Assembly (NCBI RefSeq): GCF_001544695.2
Contig: NZ_FCOM02000006.1
Span: forward strand, 218,702-282,701
From: Caballeronia arvi
Lineage (GTDB): Bacteria > Pseudomonadota > Gammaproteobacteria > Burkholderiales > Burkholderiaceae
Direction: 5' to 3'
Length of the DNA: 64,000 bases
The notes beneath the pieces were generated by a model. It saw nothing but the letters and a program-made list of their open reading frames with translations. It was not told the origin of the DNA and made no database searches. The translations under genes were made by a program, and so were the position numbers. Below are positions 25,464-35,087 of the stretch, in pieces; position 1 is the stretch's first letter, and every line of letters starts with the position of its first letter.

Positions 25464-25526
25464 TGTCTCCTCCATGTCTCAACCGATGTGGATTCAAGCC
25501 CGCTTCATCGAAGCGGGCTTTTTTTT
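25464..25526 (+). ncRNA. candidate small RNA with exposed anti-Shine-Dalgarno stretch
   Basis: The predicted transcript is about 63 nt. It opens with an unpaired pyrimidine-rich CTGTCTCCTCC, complementary to a GGAGG ribosome site. A weak 6-bp stem follows (CCATGT with ATGTGG, two G-U pairs), then the terminator hairpin. No open reading frame fits. A consensus promoter at 25430-25457 and a strong terminator bound it, so it is not just the 3' end of the cytochrome transcript. Confidence 0.5.
25498..25526 (+). terminator. intrinsic terminator
   Basis: A 9-bp stem GCCCGCTTC/GAAGCGGGC with loop ATC is followed by eight Ts. It ends the candidate small RNA and any read-through from the cytochrome operon, before the convergent nuclease gene. 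Confidence 0.9.
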
Positions 25527-25562
25527 CGCCCGCGTTTTCCCGTTCGCGGCGCCCCTCGGGCA

Positions 25563-26708
25563 CTAGACGGCGTTACCGCGCCGCGCGTCGAGTGCCTTTC
25601 GCGAGCGCTCCAGCTCTTCGGCGATCAGCCGTTCATCGGGCAGGACCGTCTGATATTCGGCCGCCAGGATCTTGTTCGGCAGGTTGTCGAGCGCGTAGCG
25701 CGCCTCGGCGCTGCCCTTTCCCGCACAGAGAATCAGTCCGACCGGCGGGTTTTCGCCCGGCTTCATCCAGTGCTCGCGCGCGTAATTCAGATAGAGATGC
25801 ATCTGACCGGCGTCCGCGTAGCTGAATCGCCCGACCTTCAGATCGACGACGACGAGGCACTTCAGACGCCGATGGAAGAACAGCAGATCGACGCGAAACC
25901 ACGTGTCGTCGATGCGCAGCCGTCGCTGTCGTCCGATGAACGCGAAATCGTCGCCGAGTTCGAGCAGGAAATCCGCGAGCCGCTGGATCAGCGCGTTCTC
26001 CAGATCCGACTCGGAATATTCGTCCTTGATGTCGAGAAATTCGAGGACGAAGGGGTCTTTGATCGCTTCCTCGGGCGTGATCGCGTCGCCGGGAGCGTGC
26101 TCGGCGGCTTTTTGCAGTAGCGCCGCCTTGTTGCGCGACAACGCGAGCCGCTCGTAGAGCTGGCTGTTCACCTGCCGGTCGAGCTGGCGCACCGACCAGC
26201 CTTCGCGCAGCGTTTCGCTTTCGTAGAAAGCGCGCGCCGCGTCATTCTTGACGGAAAGCAGGCGCACATAGGCCGACCACGGCAGCGTGAAACGCGTGGC
26301 GAGCGCCGCGAGGCGCGCGTCGGCGGGAACGGAAAGCGAGGATTCTCCAGACGCCGTCTGGAGCATTTGCGAAACCGCCGACGATTCTCCAGACACTGTC
26401 TGGAAAATCCGCTCCGGCGGCCATTGCTGGTAGAACGCGCGCATGTTGGCGAGATTCGCACGGCCGAATCCTCTGCCGAAACGCTGCGTCAGATCGGCGG
26501 CCAGTCGCGCGATAAGCGCCTCGCCATATGCCGCCCGATCCGCCCCGCCCTGCTCCGAATCGACGATCCGCCGCCCGATTTCCCAGTACGACGCCGTCAT
26601 GATCGCGTTGACGCTGCGTGCCGCAGCGCTTCGCGCACGCTCGAGCACCTCGACGATGCCCGAGCGGAATTCGTCATAGTCGTGGGTGGCTATCGCGTGC
26701 TTCGTCAT
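25563..26708 (-). CDS. YhcG-like DUF1016 protein with PD-(D/E)XK nuclease domain
   Basis: The 381-residue protein has the DUF1016 N-terminal domain (ASYWEIGRRIVDSEQGG, LTQRFGRGFGRANLANMRAFY). A variable linker (about residues 98-126) follows, then LPWSAYVRLLSVKNDAARAFY, and a C-terminal nuclease domain with VDLLFFHRRLKCLVVVDLKVG, where Asp and the DLK motif are catalytic candidates. The family is linked to DNA cleavage and, in some genomes, to restriction or anti-phage loci; no such genes flank it. The linker carries duplicated palindromes (26346-26404). Confidence 0.87.
   Translation of the reverse strand: MTKHAIATHDYDEFRSGIVEVLERARSAAARSVNAIMTASYWEIGRRIVDSEQGGADRAAYGEALIARLAADLTQRFGRGFGRANLANMRAFYQQWPPERIFQTVSGESSAVSQMLQTASGESSLSVPADARLAALATRFTLPWSAYVRLLSVKNDAARAFYESETLREGWSVRQLDRQVNSQLYERLALSRNKAALLQKAAEHAPGDAITPEEAIKDPFVLEFLDIKDEYSESDLENALIQRLADFLLELGDDFAFIGRQRRLRIDDTWFRVDLLFFHRRLKCLVVVDLKVGRFSYADAGQMHLYLNYAREHWMKPGENPPVGLILCAGKGSAEARYALDNLPNKILAAEYQTVLPDERLIAEELERSRKALDARRGNAV
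26346..26404. repeat. two palindromic modules inside the YhcG coding sequence
   Basis: TCCAGAC-gcc-GTCTGGA (26346-26362) and TCCAGAC-act-GTCTGGA (26388-26404) are perfect 7-bp inverted repeats, 42 nt apart. The repeat unit is exactly 14 codons. It encodes the duplicated peptide QTVSGESS / QTASGESS in the protein linker. Confidence 0.8.
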
Positions 26709-27014
26709 CCGTCGATCGTCTCCGTGCGGTGCGGGCCGCAGGCCGCGTCAGCGCTCGAATATAGCGGAATTCGCTTCCCGTCGAGGCGTGGCATCCGCAC
26801 GGAATGTCGATCTTGTGATTTGTGTTGGTCTCCCGACGCGCCCCTCGCGACTGGCTAGGGGTTTCGTTCCCAGGCTCTCCGGCCTCGATGTTCGATGTTT
26901 TCCACAGAAAACGTGCACAAGCCTGTGGATATCGTCCCGGCTATTGCCGCAACGTATTGATTCGACACTGCTTACATCCGACGCCCAGCGATGCGCCCCG
27001 TGCGCGCCGCCGAT
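26709..27014. other. intergenic region with no gene
   Basis: Apart from the DnaA-box-like element at 26898-26932, I see no gene, terminator or RNA here. The last 50 nt hold the tail of the short gene that ends at 27015. Confidence 0.6.
26898..26932 (-). repeat. 35-bp element with two inverted DnaA-box-like 9-mers, copy 1
   Basis: TTTTCCACA (26898-26906) and TGTGGATAT (26924-26932) each differ from the DnaA consensus TTATCCACA or its complement at one base and face each other. The reverse complement of the whole 35 bp aligns without gaps to 45305-45339: ATATCCACA, then GCTTGT, then TCTGTGGA are shared. Confidence 0.6.
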
Positions 27015-27197
27015 TCAGTCGCCTTTCGGCAGGCAGGACGCGAGCATCGCGTCGACGCGATTCATTTCGATGCTGAAAAGCGACTGCGGCGCGGTGGCGT
27101 TCAGCTCGTCGGCGGCGGAGCTCGGCAACGCCATCGCGATGGTGGCCGTCGCGAACAGCGCGACGATCATCGACAGGAACCAGGAAAAGACGACCAT
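27015..27197 (-). CDS. short exported or membrane protein, function unknown
   Basis: The 60-residue product begins MVVFSWFLSMIVALFATATI, a signal peptide or single TM helix. A polar tail with one Cys near the end follows (MLASCLPKGD). ATG 27197 is preceded by GAGG about seven bases upstream; a TTG five codons earlier is possible. I do not recognise it. Confidence 0.5.
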   Translation of the reverse strand: MVVFSWFLSMIVALFATATIAMALPSSAADELNATAPQSLFSIEMNRVDAMLASCLPKGD

Positions 27198-27321
27198 CGC
27201 CAACCTCGTCAAGTAGATCTCTCGGAATCGGCGCGCATGAACGTCAGCGCGTGATGTGAAGAGTAGAACTGTGCGGCGCCGCGCACAGCCCTACTGACGG
27301 GGGGACTTGAAGGAGGGAGTA

Positions 27322-27999
27322 TTACGGACGCAGCTTCGGTGCGGGCACGGTCGACACATCCTGGGCGAGCGCCGCCGCTTCCTGCGCGCGCATCGCACGG
27401 ATAAAGCCGTCGCGCTCGCGCAAGCGGCTCCAGTAATCCGCGATCGATGGCGCAAAGCGCTCGCTCAGCCCGATGAGCTCCGCGAGCATCAACGCATAGC
27501 CGACGGAAATATCCGCCGCCGTGAAGCGCCCCGCGCATAGATACGGCTGCGCGTCCAGCAGCGGCGCGAGCGTGCGCAGGCGCGCGTGGAACCATCGCGC
27601 GTAATCCTCGACGATCTGCGGCTGCCGGCGCTCCGGCGGCTCTAGATGCGTGTAGCGCAGCACGAGTGTTTGCGGGAACGTGAGCGTCGCTTCGCCGAAA
27701 TGCAGGAAGTTGAGATAGCTGCCGAAATCGGGCTCTTGCGGGGCGACGTCGAGCACGCCTGGCGAATAGCGCGCCGCCAGATACTGGCAGATCGCCGCCG
27801 ATTCGGTAATGAAGAGTGCGCCGTTCGCATCGTCGGTCAGGGCCGGAATCGTGCCGAGCGGATTCACTTCCCTGAACGCGTGAGCGAGCACGCGCGGCGG
27901 AAACGGCAGCATCTTGAGTTCATACGGCACGCCGATCTCTTCCAGCGCCCACAGCGGCCGAAACGAACGCGCGCTCACACAGTGATGCAGCGTAATCAC
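27322..27999 (-). CDS. glutathione S-transferase family protein
   Basis: The 225-residue protein has the thioredoxin-fold N-terminus (TLHHCVSARSFRPLWALEEIG, VNPLGTIPALTD, ITESAAICQYLA with the ES glutathione motif) and the all-helical C-terminal domain (RFTAADISVGYALM). A GTG start at 27999 fits best: AGGAG lies five bases before it and the protein then opens exactly at the fold. It follows the enoyl-CoA hydratase gene with a 17-nt gap, so the two are probably cotranscribed. Substrate unknown. Confidence 0.86.
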   Translation of the reverse strand: MITLHHCVSARSFRPLWALEEIGVPYELKMLPFPPRVLAHAFREVNPLGTIPALTDDANGALFITESAAICQYLAARYSPGVLDVAPQEPDFGSYLNFLHFGEATLTFPQTLVLRYTHLEPPERRQPQIVEDYARWFHARLRTLAPLLDAQPYLCAGRFTAADISVGYALMLAELIGLSERFAPSIADYWSRLRERDGFIRAMRAQEAAALAQDVSTVPAPKLRP

Positions 28000-28016
28000 G
28001 TCGACTCCTGCGCGCG

Positions 28017-28814
28017 TCAAACGAGCCAGGACGGCTTGCGCTTCTCGAGGAAACTGCGCACGCCATCGCGCCCTTCGTCGGATGCGCGGATGCGCGCAAT
28101 GCGCTCGGCCGTCTCCGCGATTAATGCTTCGTCGATGTCCTTGCCTGCGAAATCCGCGACGAGTTGCTTGCACTCGCGCACGCCGTTCGGACTGTTCGCG
28201 ACGACGCTGGCGGCAATCGCGTCGACGCGCGCATCGAGCTGATCGGCAGCGACGGCTTCATGCACGAAGTTCAGACGCAGCGCTTCGGCGGCGTCGAAAC
28301 GCTCGGCCGTGACGAAATAGCGATGCGCCGCGCGCGCGCCCATCGCGCGGATCACGTAGGGCGCGATCGTCGCGGGCATGAGACCGAGTTTGGCTTCGGA
28401 CAGGCAGAAGTGCGCGGTGTCCGCCGCGACCGCGATGTCGCACACGGCGACCAGGCCCATGCCGCCCGCGTAGGCATCGCCTTGCACGCGCGCGATCACG
28501 GGCTTTTTGCACGCGTAGATGGTGTTGAGCATCGTGGCGAGGCCGAGCGCATCGGCGCGGTTCTCCGCTTCCGAATAACCCGCCATGCGCTTCATCCAGT
28601 TAAGATCCGCGCCCGCGCAGAACGCCGAACCATTCGCGGCAAGGACGATGACGCGCACGTTGGTGTCGTCATCGAGCGCGCGGAAGGCGGCGGTGAGCTC
28701 GACGATGGTCGCATCGTCGAAGGCGTTGCGCACGTCGGGCCGATCGAGCGTCACGCGCGCGACGTGTCCTTCGATGCCGAGCTTCAGGCGTTGCAGATTC
28801 GCTGCGTCGGTCAT
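28017..28814 (-). CDS. enoyl-CoA hydratase/isomerase, methylglutaconyl-CoA hydratase-like
   Basis: The 265-residue crotonase-fold protein shows LDRPDVRNAFDD, SAFCAGADLNWMKRMAGYSEAEN (oxyanion hole with a LNWMKRM segment typical of LiuC-type hydratases) and AGGMGLVAVCDIAVA with the second oxyanion Gly. The Glu in LSEAKLGLMPATIAPYVI is catalytic. It probably hydrates an unsaturated acyl-CoA in leucine or related breakdown; the other liu genes are not in the window. A palindrome lies just upstream (28841-28855). Confidence 0.87.
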   Translation of the reverse strand: MTDAANLQRLKLGIEGHVARVTLDRPDVRNAFDDATIVELTAAFRALDDDTNVRVIVLAANGSAFCAGADLNWMKRMAGYSEAENRADALGLATMLNTIYACKKPVIARVQGDAYAGGMGLVAVCDIAVAADTAHFCLSEAKLGLMPATIAPYVIRAMGARAAHRYFVTAERFDAAEALRLNFVHEAVAADQLDARVDAIAASVVANSPNGVRECKQLVADFAGKDIDEALIAETAERIARIRASDEGRDGVRSFLEKRKPSWLV

Positions 28815-28840
28815 GTTTCCGTCTCCCTGATATCCGCGAA

Positions 28841-28855
28841 TTGAGCGTTGCTCAA
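28841..28855 (-). promoter_or_regulatory. operator-like palindrome upstream of the hydratase gene
   Basis: TTGAGC-gtt-GCTCAA is a perfect inverted repeat with 6-bp arms. It lies just downstream of a leftward -10-like TATAAG, in the place where a repressor would block transcription of the hydratase-GST pair. Confidence 0.5.
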
Positions 28856-29008
28856 CTTATATCGACTGGCAATTTGCACCTGTCGATCAGTTTCTTCGAA
28901 AAAGCCGCAAGCGGTCAACTCGTTTTTTGAGTGTGACTCACAAACATGCCGCGAGACAATCGTCCGACGAGACCCGCACCAACATGCCCTGAGACGCGCA
29001 TGCGCAAC

Positions 29009-29921
<913 letters not shown>

Positions 29922-29929
29922 TCACTACG

Positions 29930-30610
29930 ATGCCGCTCGATAGCGCCGATCTCCAGGCCATCACGCTGACGCTCGAACTCGCGTCGCTGACGACGGCGCT
30001 CTTGCTCGTCGTCGGCACGCCGATCGCGTGGTGGCTCACGCATACGCGCTCTAAGGCGAAGGGCATCGTCGGCGCCGTGGTGGCGCTGCCGCTCGTGCTG
30101 CCGCCGACGGTCATCGGCTTCTATCTGCTCGTGCTGATGGGGCCGAACGGCTCTGTCGGCAAGATCACGCAGGCGCTCGGCATCGGTCTGCTGCCGTTCA
30201 CGTTCGCGGGGCTCGTCGTCGGCTCGGTGATTTATTCGCTGCCGTTCGTCGTCCAGCCGTTGCAGAACGCGTTCGAAGCGATCGGCCGGCGCCCGCTCGA
30301 GGCCGCCGCGACACTGCGCGCGGGACCGTGGGACACGTTCTTCACGATCGCGCTGCCGCTCGCGCGGCCGGGCATCGTCACCGCGACCATTCTCGGCTTC
30401 GCGCATACCGTCGGCGAATTCGGCGTCGTGCTGATGATCGGCGGCAATATTCCGGGACGCACGCGCGTCGTGTCCGTGCAGATTTTCGATCACGTCGAAG
30501 CGCTCGAATACGCTCAGGCGCACTGGCTCGCGGGCGGCATGGTGGTATTCTCGTTCATCGTTCTTCTGCTGCTCTATTCCAGCCGGCGCTCCGTTGCGGC
30601 TCATGTCTGA
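29930..30610 (+). CDS. modB: molybdate ABC transporter permease
   Basis: The 226-residue inner-membrane protein has about five TM helices and the ABC-permease EAA loop [26 protein letters not shown], followed by [11 protein letters not shown], typical of ModB. It forms the molybdate channel with ModC. It starts 8 nt after modA and ends 8 nt inside modC. Confidence 0.93.
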   Translation: MPLDSADLQAITLTLELASLTTALLLVVGTPIAWWLTHTRSKAKGIVGAVVALPLVLPPTVIGFYLLVLMGPNGSVGKITQALGIGLLPFTFAGLVVGSVIYSLPFVVQPLQNAFEAIGRRPLEAAATLRAGPWDTFFTIALPLARPGIVTATILGFAHTVGEFGVVLMIGGNIPGRTRVVSVQIFDHVEALEYAQAHWLAGGMVVFSFIVLLLLYSSRRSVAAHV

Positions 30611-31745
30611 ACTCACTTCATCCCTGACGCTCGACCGCGCGCGTAGCACTTCCACCGAGGCCATCGAAGCGCGCTTTCTCGTCGAGCACGGCGGTTTCAC
30701 GCTCGATCTCGATCTCACGCTACCGGGGCGCGGCGTCACTGCGATCTTCGGCCATTCCGGCTCCGGCAAGACCACGCTGCTGCGCTGTCTCGCAGGACTC
30801 GCGCGGCCGCGCGTCGGACGCCTCGTCGTCAACGGCGAAATCTGGCTCGATACCGAACGCAACATTTTCCTGCCGACGCACAAGCGCCCGCTCGGCTATG
30901 TCTTTCAGGAAGCGAGCCTCTTTCCGCACCTGAGCGTGAAGAAGAATTTGCGCTTCGGGCTCGAACGCGTGCGGGCGGCGGAGCGGCGCGTGGATCTGGC
31001 GCAGGCGGCGGAACTACTTGGCATTGGGCATTTGCTGGAGCGCGCGCCCGCCGGTTTGTCGGGCGGCGAGCGGCAGCGTGTGGGCATCGCGCGGGCGCTG
31101 TTGACGAGCCCGCGTCTGCTGTTGCTCGACGAGCCGCTCGCATCGCTCGATCAGAAGCGCAAGCTCGAAATCCTGCCGTATCTCGAACGCCTGCACGACG
31201 AGCTCGATATCCCGGTGCTCTACGTGAGCCACGCGCCGGAAGAAGTCGCGCGCCTCGCGGATCATCTCGTGCTGCTCGAAGGCGGCCGCGCACTCGCGAG
31301 CGGCCCGATCGCCGATACGCTCGCGCGCCTCGACTTGCCGCTCGCGCTCGCCGACGACGCATCGGTCGTGCTGGAAGGCATCGTCGATGGATACGACAGC
31401 CGTTACGGCCTGCTCACGCTCGCGTTGCCGGGCTCGAGCGCGAAGCTGACGGTCGTGCATGCGTCGTCCCCCGCGGGCCGTGCGATGCGCGTGACGGTAA
31501 AGGCGCGCGACGTGAGTCTCATCACTGGCGCGCACGAGCAGGACCGCAGCAGCGTGCTGAACGTGCTGCCCGCGACGGTCATCGGCATTGCCGACGACGC
31601 CAATCCGTCGCAGGCCGTGGTGCGGCTCGATGTCGACGGCTCGCCGCTGCTCGCCCGCGTGACGCGCTATTCGCTCGACCGGCTCGGGATCGTCGAAGGC
31701 ATGCGCGTGTGGGCGCAGGTGAAGGCGGTGTCGCTACTAGCTTGA
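30603..31745 (+). CDS. modC: molybdate ABC transporter ATP-binding protein
   Basis: The 380-residue ATPase has Walker [11 protein letters not shown]-loop [13 protein letters not shown], signature [16 protein letters not shown] and Walker [15 protein letters not shown]-terminal TOBE/Mop domain of about 80 residues ([16 protein letters not shown]... [15 protein letters not shown]) binds molybdate, as in ModC. Its last 9 nt overlap the end of the convergent Nudix gene, so no terminator separates them. Confidence 0.93.
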   Translation: MSELTSSLTLDRARSTSTEAIEARFLVEHGGFTLDLDLTLPGRGVTAIFGHSGSGKTTLLRCLAGLARPRVGRLVVNGEIWLDTERNIFLPTHKRPLGYVFQEASLFPHLSVKKNLRFGLERVRAAERRVDLAQAAELLGIGHLLERAPAGLSGGERQRVGIARALLTSPRLLLLDEPLASLDQKRKLEILPYLERLHDELDIPVLYVSHAPEEVARLADHLVLLEGGRALASGPIADTLARLDLPLALADDASVVLEGIVDGYDSRYGLLTLALPGSSAKLTVVHASSPAGRAMRVTVKARDVSLITGAHEQDRSSVLNVLPATVIGIADDANPSQAVVRLDVDGSPLLARVTRYSLDRLGIVEGMRVWAQVKAVSLLA

Positions 31746-32321
31746 ACGCGCCTTGAGCGCGGCGTATTGCAACAGCATGATCGTCTTGCCGTCCATGATC
31801 TCGCCGCGCTCGATCATCTCCAGCGCCGTTTGCAGCGGCACTTCGATCGTCTCGATTTCCTCGCCCTCTTCCAGCACGCCGCCGCCGTCCGACACGCGCA
31901 TGGAGCTGTCGTAGTCGCCAAGATAGAAGTAGAGCTTCTCCGTCACCGATCCGGGGCTCATGAATGCCTCGAAGATCTTTTCGACGTGATGCACGCGATA
32001 ACCTGTTTCCTCTTCCACTTCGGCGCGGATGCGTTCTTCCGGCGATGCGTCGTCGAGCAGGCCGCCGGGCGTCTCGACGAGCATGCCGTGATGCCCGTTG
32101 ACGAACGCGGGCATGCGGAACTGGCGCGTCAGCAGGACGTTGCCGGTCTTGCGGTCGTGCAGCAGGATGGTCGCACCGTTGCCGCGGTCGTACGTCTCGC
32201 GGCTCTGACGCTGCCAGGTTCCGTCGCGGCGCAGGAAATCGAAGGTGACTTTTCTGAGGACGTACCAGTCGTCCGACAGCACTTCGGTTTTGAGGATGCG
32301 CACGCGCTCTTTCGTTTCCAT
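31737..32321 (-). CDS. NudK-like Nudix hydrolase
   Basis: The 194-residue protein resembles the GDP-mannose/ADP-ribose pyrophosphatase group. It has [12 protein letters not shown] and the Nudix box in [20 protein letters not shown] followed by VEEETGY. The usual Arg of the REUxEE core is Ala here, while the metal-binding Glu residues remain. It would hydrolyse a nucleoside diphosphate sugar. ATG 32321 is divergent from the DeoR regulator gene. Confidence 0.85.
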   Translation of the reverse strand: METKERVRILKTEVLSDDWYVLRKVTFDFLRRDGTWQRQSRETYDRGNGATILLHDRKTGNVLLTRQFRMPAFVNGHHGMLVETPGGLLDDASPEERIRAEVEEETGYRVHHVEKIFEAFMSPGSVTEKLYFYLGDYDSSMRVSDGGGVLEEGEEIETIEVPLQTALEMIERGEIMDGKTIMLLQYAALKARSS

Positions 32322-32360
32322 CGGATTCCCCTGTTCGACAATCGATCGCACTCATGGTAG

Positions 32361-32396
32361 CGTGCAGTTTCGTGCAACATCAAGCATATTCGTGCA
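32361..32396 (+). promoter_or_regulatory. phased CGTGCA repeats before the DeoR gene
   Basis: CGTGCA occurs at 32361, 32371 and 32391, on one helical face (spacings 10 and 20). The copies lie within 41 nt of the DeoR start and between two divergent genes. This is a likely autoregulatory binding array. Confidence 0.5.
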
Positions 32397-32401
32397 AAAC
32401 A

Positions 32402-33157
32402 ATGTTGACCAGCCAACGCAAGAAAGCCATCCTCGACACGCTCAAGCGGGACGGGCAAGTGCTCGCCAGCGATCTTTCCGCGCAATTCGGCGTCTCCGAA
32501 GACACCGTAAGGCGCGATCTGCGCGAACTCGCCGCCGATGGGCTCCTGCAGCGCGTACATGGCGGCGCGCTGCCGGCATCGCCCGCGGTCGCGCCGTTCG
32601 CGCGGCGCGAGGAAATGGAGTCGGATGCGAAGCGGCGCATCGCGCGGAAAGCGGCGCAGATGATCGCGCCGGGGCAGGTCGTCATCGTCGATGGCGGCAC
32701 GACGTCCGCGCTGCTCGTGCGGCATCTGCCGGAGACGCTTTCCGCGACCATCGTCACGCATAGTCCGAGCGTCGCGGTGGCGCTGGCGCAGCATGCGTCG
32801 GTGGAAGTCGTGCTGATCGGCGGCAAGCTCTACAAGCACTCGATCGTCACCGTGGGCGCGGCGGCCGTCGAAGCCATGTCGCATATTCACGCCGATATCT
32901 ATTTCATGGGCGTCACCGGCGTGCATCCGGGCGCCGGGCTCACCACCGGCGATTTCGAGGAAGCGCATGTCAAGCGGGCGCTCGCGGCGCGCGCGGCGGA
33001 AACGGTCGTGCTCGCGTCGGCGACGAAGCTCAATGCGGCGTCAGCGTTCCGGATCGGCGGGATCGAACTGGCGCAGACGATCATCGTCGAAGAAGCGACT
33101 GACGCGAAGCTCATCGAGCCGATCGAACGCGCCGGTATCACCGTGCTGCGCGCGTGA
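32402..33157 (+). CDS. DeoR-family transcriptional regulator
   Basis: The 251-residue protein has the DeoR helix-turn-helix (LASDLSAQFGVSEDTVRRDLREL, then GLLQRVHGGALP). Its sugar-phosphate-binding domain shows IVDGGTTSALLVRHLP, VVLIGGKLYKHSIVTVG and GVHPGAGLTTGDFEEAHVKRAL. It probably senses a phosphorylated sugar. ATG 32402 follows the CGTGCA repeats. Its target could be the divergent Nudix gene or itself; no sugar operon adjoins. Confidence 0.9.
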   Translation: MLTSQRKKAILDTLKRDGQVLASDLSAQFGVSEDTVRRDLRELAADGLLQRVHGGALPASPAVAPFARREEMESDAKRRIARKAAQMIAPGQVVIVDGGTTSALLVRHLPETLSATIVTHSPSVAVALAQHASVEVVLIGGKLYKHSIVTVGAAAVEAMSHIHADIYFMGVTGVHPGAGLTTGDFEEAHVKRALAARAAETVVLASATKLNAASAFRIGGIELAQTIIVEEATDAKLIEPIERAGITVLRA

Positions 33158-33329
33158 AATTGCGGCAATTTATTACCGGGTAACGCGCCGAAAAATACGC
33201 GCGAGCCCGCGTAATTGAATTTCTCCGGCAAGTGGCATAGCGTTCAAAGATGTGCCGCGAGCGGTCAACTGCGAAGTCCGCATTTCCGTTATTGACCTCG
33301 ACTCAGCGAACATTTTTCTGGAGAACGTC

Positions 33330-33680
33330 GTGAATCGCCTGAAGGCTTTTATCGCGCTGTCGCTCGTGGCGAGCGCGGGCTTCGCCGCCAATGCGCATGC
33401 GTGGGCGCGCGTCGGTGTATGGGTCGGCGGACCCGTGTATTACCCGTATCCGGTCGCACCCGCGCCGTACTACTACTATCCGCCGCCGCCCGTCGTGGTC
33501 GCGCCCCAGGCGCCGGTGCAATACGTCGAGCAAGGTCAGCCCGCCGCCGATCCGGGCGCGCCCATGCAGCAGCCCGGCATGTGGTACTACTGCGACTCCG
33601 CCAAGGCCTACTACCCCTATGTGAAGGCATGCGCCGGCGCGTGGCGTCCGGTTCCGGCGACACCGCCGCCATCGAACTGA
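33330..33680 (+). CDS. small secreted Pro/Tyr-rich protein
   Basis: The 116-residue precursor starts at GTG 33330, six bases after GGAG, with a signal peptide (RLKAFIALSLVASAGFAANAHA). The mature part is rich in Pro and Tyr (GGPVYYPYPVAPAPYYYYPP) and has two Cys in MWYYCDSAKAYYPYVKACAG. This ending is a pattern seen in many beta-proteobacterial exported proteins of unknown function. The next gene, in the same direction, is a glycine-zipper lipoprotein. Confidence 0.82.
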   Translation: MNRLKAFIALSLVASAGFAANAHAWARVGVWVGGPVYYPYPVAPAPYYYYPPPPVVVAPQAPVQYVEQGQPAADPGAPMQQPGMWYYCDSAKAYYPYVKACAGAWRPVPATPPPSN

Positions 33681-33729
33681 TGCTTTCCGGCATTCCGAAC
33701 ATCGACCACGAAGCTATTCGCAAGATTCC

Positions 33730-34260
33730 ATGAACACCTCAAGGCTTGCCCTGCTGCTTGCGGCAATCGGCGCAACCGGCCTTTCGGCCTGCACCGTGAT
33801 GCCCACTGGCCCCAGCGTGATGGCGCTGCCCGGCAGCACCAAAACGTTCGACCAGTTCCGCGCCGACGACAATTCCTGCCGTCAGTTCGCCCTCCAGCAA
33901 GTCGGCGGCGTCGACGCGAATCAGGCGGCGACCAACAGCGCCGTCGGCAGTGCGGTCGTCGGAACGGCGATCGGGGCTGCCGCGGGCGCGGCGTTCGGCG
34001 GCGGGCCGGGCGCGGCCGTCGGTGCGGGCGCGGGCTTGCTGACCGGAAGCGCGATCGGCGTCGGAACATCGCAGGCATCGGGTTACAACGTGCAGCAGCG
34101 CTACGACTACGCGTATCTGCAATGCATGTACGCCGCGGGCGACAAAGTGCCGGTGCGCAGCAGCGTCCGGAGCGTCCAGCCCACCGGCTCGTCCTACACC
34201 ACGCCGCCGCCTCCACCGCCGCCTCCGGGCTGGCAGCCGCCGCCTCCGCCCAATAGTTGA
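33730..34260 (+). CDS. glycine-zipper lipoprotein with Pro-rich tail
   Basis: The 176-residue precursor has a lipobox LSAC (Cys about residue 21). A polar segment with CRQFALQQVGG follows, then a long Gly/Ala zipper (VVGTAIGAAAGAAFGGGPGAA), YNVQQRYDYAYLQCMYAAGD and a C-terminus of polyproline runs. It is typical of YMGG/glycine-zipper envelope proteins of unknown role. It lies 49 nt after the previous gene, so both are probably one operon, and it ends 2 nt before the convergent membrane protein gene. Confidence 0.82.
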   Translation: MNTSRLALLLAAIGATGLSACTVMPTGPSVMALPGSTKTFDQFRADDNSCRQFALQQVGGVDANQAATNSAVGSAVVGTAIGAAAGAAFGGGPGAAVGAGAGLLTGSAIGVGTSQASGYNVQQRYDYAYLQCMYAAGDKVPVRSSVRSVQPTGSSYTTPPPPPPPPGWQPPPPPNS

Positions 34261-34262
34261 CC

Positions 34263-35075
34263 CTAGCGCCGCACGAGCGGCGCGTCGCGCACGAACGACG
34301 GTGCGACGAGCAAGCCCGTCACCCAGCCGATATAAAACCGCAAGTCGCTCCAGAATTCCGAGCGCTCGTAGACGCGAAACGACTGCACGTGCGCGAGCCA
34401 CAGCACGAGTTGCAGCGCGCCCGTCAGCACGAGCCACGCGAGCGCGATCACGCCGGTCGCGCGTGCGCAGCGGCGGAATGTCGACGCATCCCACTGTTCC
34501 CGCACGATCACGCATCCCGCGATCAGCACGCAGATCGACGGGATCGCGCTCGTCACGAGCACGTGCACCGGCCAGCCAAAGACGACGCCCGCCAGCAAGC
34601 CGGCGATCACGGCGAGCGCCGCGACGGGCCACGCGATCCAGGCCGGCCCGCGCGCGGCGATCCACGCAATCGTGATGAAAAATGGCGTGATCGCCCATTG
34701 CAGCGCCGTCGCGACGGCTTTCACCAGATTTTCGCTCGCCTGCTCGTTGGAATGGCTCGCCGCGACATACACGGTGATCGCCTCGTGCACACAGACCGCG
34801 ACGACCGCGAAGCTCAACGCCTCGCACGCTGCGAAGGCGGGCGATTTCTGGGCGTGCTCGGGCGCGTCGCCGAGACCGCGCAGGCGTTCCAGAACCGGTT
34901 CGACGAAAAACGCCAGAATCGCGCCGATAAAAAGCGCGGCGGCGGCGTCCGTCAGCGAAAAATGGCCGAAAAGTGAAAACAGGCCTTGCCACAAGAACTC
35001 GGGCGCGGCCGCGCAGACGGCGACCCACATCGCGAAGAAGAACCCGTTCGAAGCACTTCTGAGCGGCATGGCCAC
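34263..35075 (-). CDS. polytopic membrane protein of unknown function
   Basis: The 270-residue protein has about seven hydrophobic helices, for example NGFFFAMWVAVCAAA, ALFIGAILAFFVEPVLERL, ALSFAVVAVCVHEAITVYVA, VIALAWLVLTGALQLVLWL and FYIGWVTGLLVAPSF. No transport or enzyme motif was recognised. It lies 12 nt downstream of the lipoate ligase gene on the same strand and may be cotranscribed with it. Confidence 0.78.
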   Translation of the reverse strand: MAMPLRSASNGFFFAMWVAVCAAAPEFLWQGLFSLFGHFSLTDAAAALFIGAILAFFVEPVLERLRGLGDAPEHAQKSPAFAACEALSFAVVAVCVHEAITVYVAASHSNEQASENLVKAVATALQWAITPFFITIAWIAARGPAWIAWPVAALAVIAGLLAGVVFGWPVHVLVTSAIPSICVLIAGCVIVREQWDASTFRRCARATGVIALAWLVLTGALQLVLWLAHVQSFRVYERSEFWSDLRFYIGWVTGLLVAPSFVRDAPLVRR

Positions 35076-35087
35076 CTCGATGCGTTT

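Noticed and set aside
25563..26708. A restriction or phage-defence island around the YhcG-like nuclease
   Set aside because: Neighbours are a cytochrome, a small exported protein and a GST; no methylase, helicase or other defence gene is present.
26709..27014. The DnaA-like pair at 26.9 kb as the replication origin itself
   Set aside because: There is no AT-rich unwinding region, no further boxes and no initiator gene nearby; only a binding element is claimed.
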